A stretch of 9,777 nucleotides of DNA from JAALKW01 sp033791145 (GTDB taxonomy: Bacteria; Pseudomonadota; Gammaproteobacteria; Legionellales; Legionellaceae). How positions within the stretch are numbered: the stretch's first letter is position 1; the number at the start of each line of letters is the position of its first letter. Position numbers and translations under genes: made by a program. The stretch covers positions 1-9,777 of the forward strand of contig JASJHH010000082.1 of NCBI GenBank assembly GCA_033791145.1, read 5' to 3'. Positions 7,304 through 9,777 of the stretch are shown here, piece after piece. The notes beneath the pieces are model-generated. The model had not been told where the DNA came from, searched no databases, and worked only from the letters and a program-made list of their open reading frames with translations.

Positions 7304-7333
7304 AAAAAAAGCGTAGTTTACTACGCTTTTTTT
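7304..7333 (+). terminator. Rho-independent terminator after rpsA
   Basis: A7-GCGTAG (7304-7316), loop TTTA (7317-7320), CTACGC-T7 (7321-7333). This is a perfect 13-bp inverted repeat with a GC-containing core and flanking A and T tracts, the classic bidirectional-capable intrinsic terminator. It separates the gyrA-rpsA unit from lapA. Only 22 bases lie between it and the lapA start, so lapA must use a promoter overlapping this region or rely on readthrough. No clear -35/-10 pair was found; TATAAA at 7335-7340 is a possible -10 without a good -35. Confidence 0.9.
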
Positions 7334-7342
7334 ATATAAAAA

Positions 7343-7347
7343 AAGGA
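7343..7347 (+). promoter_or_regulatory. ribosome binding site for lapA
   Basis: AAGGA 8 bases before the ATG at 7356, in an A-rich context directly after the rpsA terminator. It supports the chosen start of lapA over the in-frame internal ATG codons at 7368 and 7371. Confidence 0.7.
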
Positions 7348-7355
7348 TAAATAAA

Positions 7356-7640
7356 ATGCGCTTGATCATGATGATATTTTATGTGTGTTTAATGCTTTTG
7401 GGAGTGAGTTTTGCTGCTTTAAATGCAGGGCCTGTTACATTAAACTTATATTTTAAAACGTTCACTCTGCCTATTTCAGTTTGGATGATTATTGCATTGG
7501 CATTCGGTGTATTGATTGGCTTAATCATGTTTCTCGGGCGTTATTGGTCTTTAAGATCGAAATACCGTAAAACAAAAAATCATTTACAGTTGATGGAACG
7601 AGAGATTAAAAATTTACGTGAAATTCCTCTAAAAGATTAA
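7356..7640 (+). CDS. lapA: LapA-type (YciS, DUF1049) inner-membrane protein
   Basis: Small two-helix membrane protein, 94 residues (E. coli LapA 102). Residues 3-22 form the first hydrophobic helix and 39-61 the second, separated by a short loop (NAGPVTLNLYFKTFTLPIS). The ALNAGPVTLNLYF part is characteristic of the family. The C-terminus after GRYW is basic, then charged and helix-prone (HLQLMEREIKNLRE), probably a cytoplasmic coiled coil. In E. coli, LapA is co-transcribed with LapB, associates with it and helps in LPS assembly and LpxC control; the same role is inferred from the adjacent lapB. The call rests on both topology and neighbourhood. The sequence itself is short and variable. Confidence 0.85.
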   Translation: MRLIMMIFYVCLMLLGVSFAALNAGPVTLNLYFKTFTLPISVWMIIALAFGVLIGLIMFLGRYWSLRSKYRKTKNHLQLMEREIKNLREIPLKD

Positions 7641-7650
7641 GGCGTATAAT

Positions 7651-8820
7651 ATGATTCACCTTTGGCCGATGCTTCTTCCTGCTGCAGCTTGTTCTGGTTG
7701 GTGGATTGCACGACGTAATTACGTTGTAAAGCAACCCACTGAAGGTAATCAGTTATCACGTGAATATGTTGTTGGATTGAATTATTTATTAAACGAGCAA
7801 CCTGATAAAGCACTTGATATTTTTATTAAGCTTTTAGAAGTAGATAGCGATACGGTTGAAACACATTTGGCTTTGGGGAGTTTATTCCGTCGACGAGGTG
7901 AGGTAGACCGCGCCATTCGAATTCATCAAAATTTAATTGCAAGGCCACAGCTTCGCGTGATGCAACGTAAAGAAGCACTCATGGCTTTGGCTGAAGATTA
8001 TATGAGTGCCGGTGTTTATGACAGAGCCGAACGTATTTTTATAGAAGTCGTTGAGCTTGGTGGCACACCTGATGCAAGTAGTTTTAGAGGGTTACTTGCG
8101 ATTTATCAGCATGAAAAAGCCTGGGAAAAAGCGCTTGATGTCTTGAAAAAACTAGCGCTGGTTACAGATAATCATATGCATGCTGAGGCAGCACATTATC
8201 ATTGTGAGTTGGCAGACAATTTAGTTTTAAAAGGCGCTGAAGACCAAGCTTATAGTATGATTAAGCAAGCACTACTTGTCGATAAAAAATCAGTGCGTGC
8301 GAGTTTAATGCTTGCGGAAATGGAAATGAAACAAGGGCGTTATAAACCGGCTGTTCGTGCTTTAAAACGTGTGTTAATACAAGATCCCGCTTTTTTCTCT
8401 GAGGCGATAGAGCCACTATTAAAAGCACATGCTGCGTTAAATAGTATGGATGAATGCGTGAGTTACTTAGAAAGCACATTAGGTGATTATCCGAGTTCAT
8501 CTATAATTTTTGCAATTGGTGAACATCTTCGTGAAGAAAAAAGTTTGGATATGGCTATTGATTTCGTATCGGTCCAGCTTAGCCGATACCCTTCAATTCG
8601 GGGATTGAATCAATTAATACAATGGCATTTAGAATCAACGCATGGCATTGTCCGTGATAAATTAAATATGTTGCTTAATATTACGAGTAAATTCTTAGAT
8701 AATAAACCCATTTATCGTTGTGGGCATTGTGGATTTTCTGGAAAATTACTCCACTGGCTATGCCCAAGTTGCAAGCACTGGGGACGTGTTAAGCCGATTC
8801 ATGGCTTAGAAGGGGATTAA
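7651..8820 (+). CDS. lapB: LPS assembly protein LapB (YciM), TPR and rubredoxin-like zinc domain
   Basis: Membrane-anchored adaptor that, in E. coli, presents LpxC to the protease FtsH and so limits lipid A synthesis, under control of YejM/PbgA. At 389 residues it is exactly the E. coli length. An N-terminal hydrophobic segment (residues 2-19) anchors it. The TPR array covers about residues 35-330: LSREYVVGLNYLLNEQPDKALDIF, then VETHLALGSLFRRRGEVDRAIRIHQ, which is very close to the E. coli sequence, and AGVYDRAERIF. The C-terminal zinc knuckle has C357-x2-C360 and C371-x2-C374 (GHCGFSGK...CPSCKHW), the same positions as in E. coli, followed by VKPIHGLEGD. The ATG at 7651 lies 10 bp after lapA, with AAGG spanning the lapA stop. 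The lapA-lapB-pyrF order is conserved in gammaproteobacteria. Confidence 0.96.
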   Translation: MIHLWPMLLPAAACSGWWIARRNYVVKQPTEGNQLSREYVVGLNYLLNEQPDKALDIFIKLLEVDSDTVETHLALGSLFRRRGEVDRAIRIHQNLIARPQLRVMQRKEALMALAEDYMSAGVYDRAERIFIEVVELGGTPDASSFRGLLAIYQHEKAWEKALDVLKKLALVTDNHMHAEAAHYHCELADNLVLKGAEDQAYSMIKQALLVDKKSVRASLMLAEMEMKQGRYKPAVRALKRVLIQDPAFFSEAIEPLLKAHAALNSMDECVSYLESTLGDYPSSSIIFAIGEHLREEKSLDMAIDFVSVQLSRYPSIRGLNQLIQWHLESTHGIVRDKLNMLLNITSKFLDNKPIYRCGHCGFSGKLLHWLCPSCKHWGRVKPIHGLEGD

Positions 8821-8826
8821 GATTTA

Positions 8827-9483
8827 ATGCAATATATTATAGCGCTTGATATTGACAATCAATCAAAAGCTTTAGCTTTAGTTGATAATTGGCACCCTGA
8901 TTGGTGTATTTTAAAAGTTGGGCTTGAAGCGTTTACGCGTTTGGGACCAGAATTTGTTAAAAAATTAATTGCTCGAGGCTTTCGTGTTTTTCTAGATTTA
9001 AAATTTCATGATATCCCGAACACGGTGGCTGCAGCTTGTCGCGCTGCGGCAAGTTTAGGTGTTTGGATGCTAAACATTCATGCATCAGGAGGGTTGTCGA
9101 TGATGCAAGCGGCACGAGAGGCAGTCGATGCGTTTGGTGATAAAAAGCCCTATTTAATTGCTGTAACGGTATTAACCAGTCAAAATGCGTCTCATATAGA
9201 AGTGTTAGCATTAGCCAAAACAGCAAAACAAGCGGGCCTTGATGGCGTCGTGTGTTCGGCATTAGAAGTGCCGGCGCTAAAAGCCGCATGTGGTGATGAC
9301 TTTTTAGCCATTACACCCGGCATACGTCTAGAAGGTGATAGTGCACACGATCAAAAACGTGTTGTCACTCCTGAAAAGGCGCGTATATTAGGCAGTGATT
9401 ATGCAGTTATAGGCCGTTCTATTATGCAGGCGGCTAATCCAACCGAACACTTAAAGGCACTTGTTCTAAATGCAAAAAAATAA
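8827..9483 (+). CDS. pyrF: orotidine 5'-phosphate decarboxylase
   Basis: Final step of de novo UMP synthesis (OMP to UMP and CO2). TIM-barrel protein of 218 residues; E. coli PyrF has 245. Catalytic and binding residues are all visible: Asp8 in ALDID, Lys30 in LKVGLEAF, the Asp57-Lys59-Asp62 catalytic network in DLKFHDIPNT (codons 8995-9024), the phosphate-gripping TPGIR (163-167) with GDSAHDQKR, and VIGRSI with Arg197. The segment between VTVLTS and GLDGVVCSA (residues 119-136) has 18 residues against about 29 in E. coli, an internal shortening that spares the active site. The ATG at 8827 lies 6 bp after lapB with AGGGGA (8811-8816) upstream. The gene ends in an A7 run and overlaps the next gene by 14 bp. 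Confidence 0.97.
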   Translation: MQYIIALDIDNQSKALALVDNWHPDWCILKVGLEAFTRLGPEFVKKLIARGFRVFLDLKFHDIPNTVAAACRAAASLGVWMLNIHASGGLSMMQAAREAVDAFGDKKPYLIAVTVLTSQNASHIEVLALAKTAKQAGLDGVVCSALEVPALKAACGDDFLAITPGIRLEGDSAHDQKRVVTPEKARILGSDYAVIGRSIMQAANPTEHLKALVLNAKK

Positions 9484-9772
9484 AAACACACAAAATTATT
9501 ACTTACAAACCATGGGAATAAACCCATGGGTTTTGCGTGACGCAGCTAAAGCGCAGCATGTGATTTATATGGAAAATATTAATTTCACACAAGCTGATCG
9601 GGTATTATTAGATAATATGCTTCAAAGTGTTGGGCTAGATAGTTCTGATGTATGTATTAAACAAGTAGATAAAAAAGCAGATGTATTACCGCATCCTGCT
9701 TATTTATTGGCAGATCCTATAGAAAAAAGAAAAGCGTATGCAATGCTTGGGCGTTGCTTTTTAGCTGTTTAA
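9470..9772 (+). CDS. holD: probable DNA polymerase III psi subunit (HolD-like), short form
   Basis: A 100-residue protein not recognised with certainty. Its N-terminus YYLQTMGINPWVLRD closely resembles the start of E. coli HolD (WQLQQLGITQWSLRR), the peptide by which psi binds chi in the clamp-loader complex. The rest fits psi loosely: VIYMEN as a beta strand, LLDNMLQSVGLDSSDV as a helix plus loop comparable to LVSDVLRALTVSPDQV, then a VLP segment and a C-terminal RKAYAMLGRCF helix. It is shorter than E. coli psi (137 residues), mostly in the middle. The start at 9470 overlaps pyrF by 14 bp, with AAAGG 12 bases upstream. A start at 9512 would cut off the YYLQ part of the motif, so 9470 is preferred. 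In E. coli holD is next to rimI; what follows here lies outside the window. An unrelated small protein sharing an LxxMGIxxW start cannot be excluded. Confidence 0.55.
   Translation: MQKNKNTQNYYLQTMGINPWVLRDAAKAQHVIYMENINFTQADRVLLDNMLQSVGLDSSDVCIKQVDKKADVLPHPAYLLADPIEKRKAYAMLGRCFLAV
9510..9529 (+). repeat. inverted repeat within the 5' part of the HolD-like gene
   Basis: CCATGGG (9510-9516) and CCCATGG (9523-9529) form a perfect 7-bp, GC-rich stem with loop AATAAA. It lies about 40 bases inside the coding sequence, over the codons for the MGINPW motif, and buries the alternative ATG at 9512. It could hinder initiation there or slow early elongation, but the bases are also fixed by a conserved protein motif. 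Confidence 0.6.
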
Positions 9773-9777
9773 TTTAA

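Noticed and set aside
8957..9289. Minus-strand frame of about 110 codons inside pyrF
   Set aside because: It covers the PyrF catalytic core on the opposite strand, has no recognisable motif and shows no start signal.
9472..9483. Slippery A7 run at the end of pyrF that could fuse PyrF to the HolD-like protein by frameshifting
   Set aside because: The run is A AAA AAA before TAA, but a -1 slip leads to a stop after about a dozen codons, not into the HolD-like frame. A fusion would need a +1 or -2 slip. The nearest hairpin (from 9510) is too far away. Simple overlap with reinitiation explains the arrangement.
1..9777. Mobile element, CRISPR array, toxin-antitoxin or defence system
   Set aside because: All intergenic gaps are 150 bases or less. 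There are no transposase, integrase, repeat-spacer or defence motifs, and all genes are recognisable housekeeping families except the HolD-like one.

Overview
The window is an ordinary but informative stretch of core genome from an AT-rich gammaproteobacterium. All genes lie on the + strand and are tightly packed. The order gyrA-serC-aroA-cmk-rpsA, then lapA-lapB-pyrF, is a gammaproteobacterial arrangement. LapA/LapB imply an LPS-bearing Gram-negative envelope, and the last gene looks like HolD (DNA polymerase III psi), a subunit typical of gammaproteobacteria. The AroA motifs and the AT-rich, compact layout most resemble Legionella/Coxiella-type genomes. That placement comes from memory of those families, not from a search.

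Region 1 (1-7205) looks like one long transcription unit. It holds gyrA (cut at the window's left edge), serC (serine/pyridoxal pathway), aroA (shikimate pathway), cmk (CMP kinase) and rpsA (ribosomal protein S1). Gaps are 5, 1, 9 and 40 bp, so translational coupling is likely for serC and aroA. A strong intrinsic terminator at 7304-7333 ends the unit. The ihfB gene that often follows rpsA is absent here.

Region 2 (7334-9777) is a second compact cluster: lapA-lapB (control of LPS synthesis through LpxC turnover), pyrF (last step of UMP synthesis) and a small HolD-like gene overlapping the end of pyrF. No stretch over 300 bases lacks a gene.

The most unusual observation is at the end of rpsA. 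The frame stops at an amber codon (7203-7205), but the same frame continues for 22 codons downstream. These encode what looks like the normal C-terminal tail of gammaproteobacterial S1 (a TTLGDLLKEKM motif) before a TAA. This points to a nonsense mutation, stop readthrough or a base error. It is the only TAG terminator in the window. A perfect 13-bp tandem duplication lies at the end of that tail. AroA and PyrF are also each missing a short internal segment compared with remembered homologues. I see no mobile element, CRISPR array, tRNA, rRNA or novel multi-gene system.
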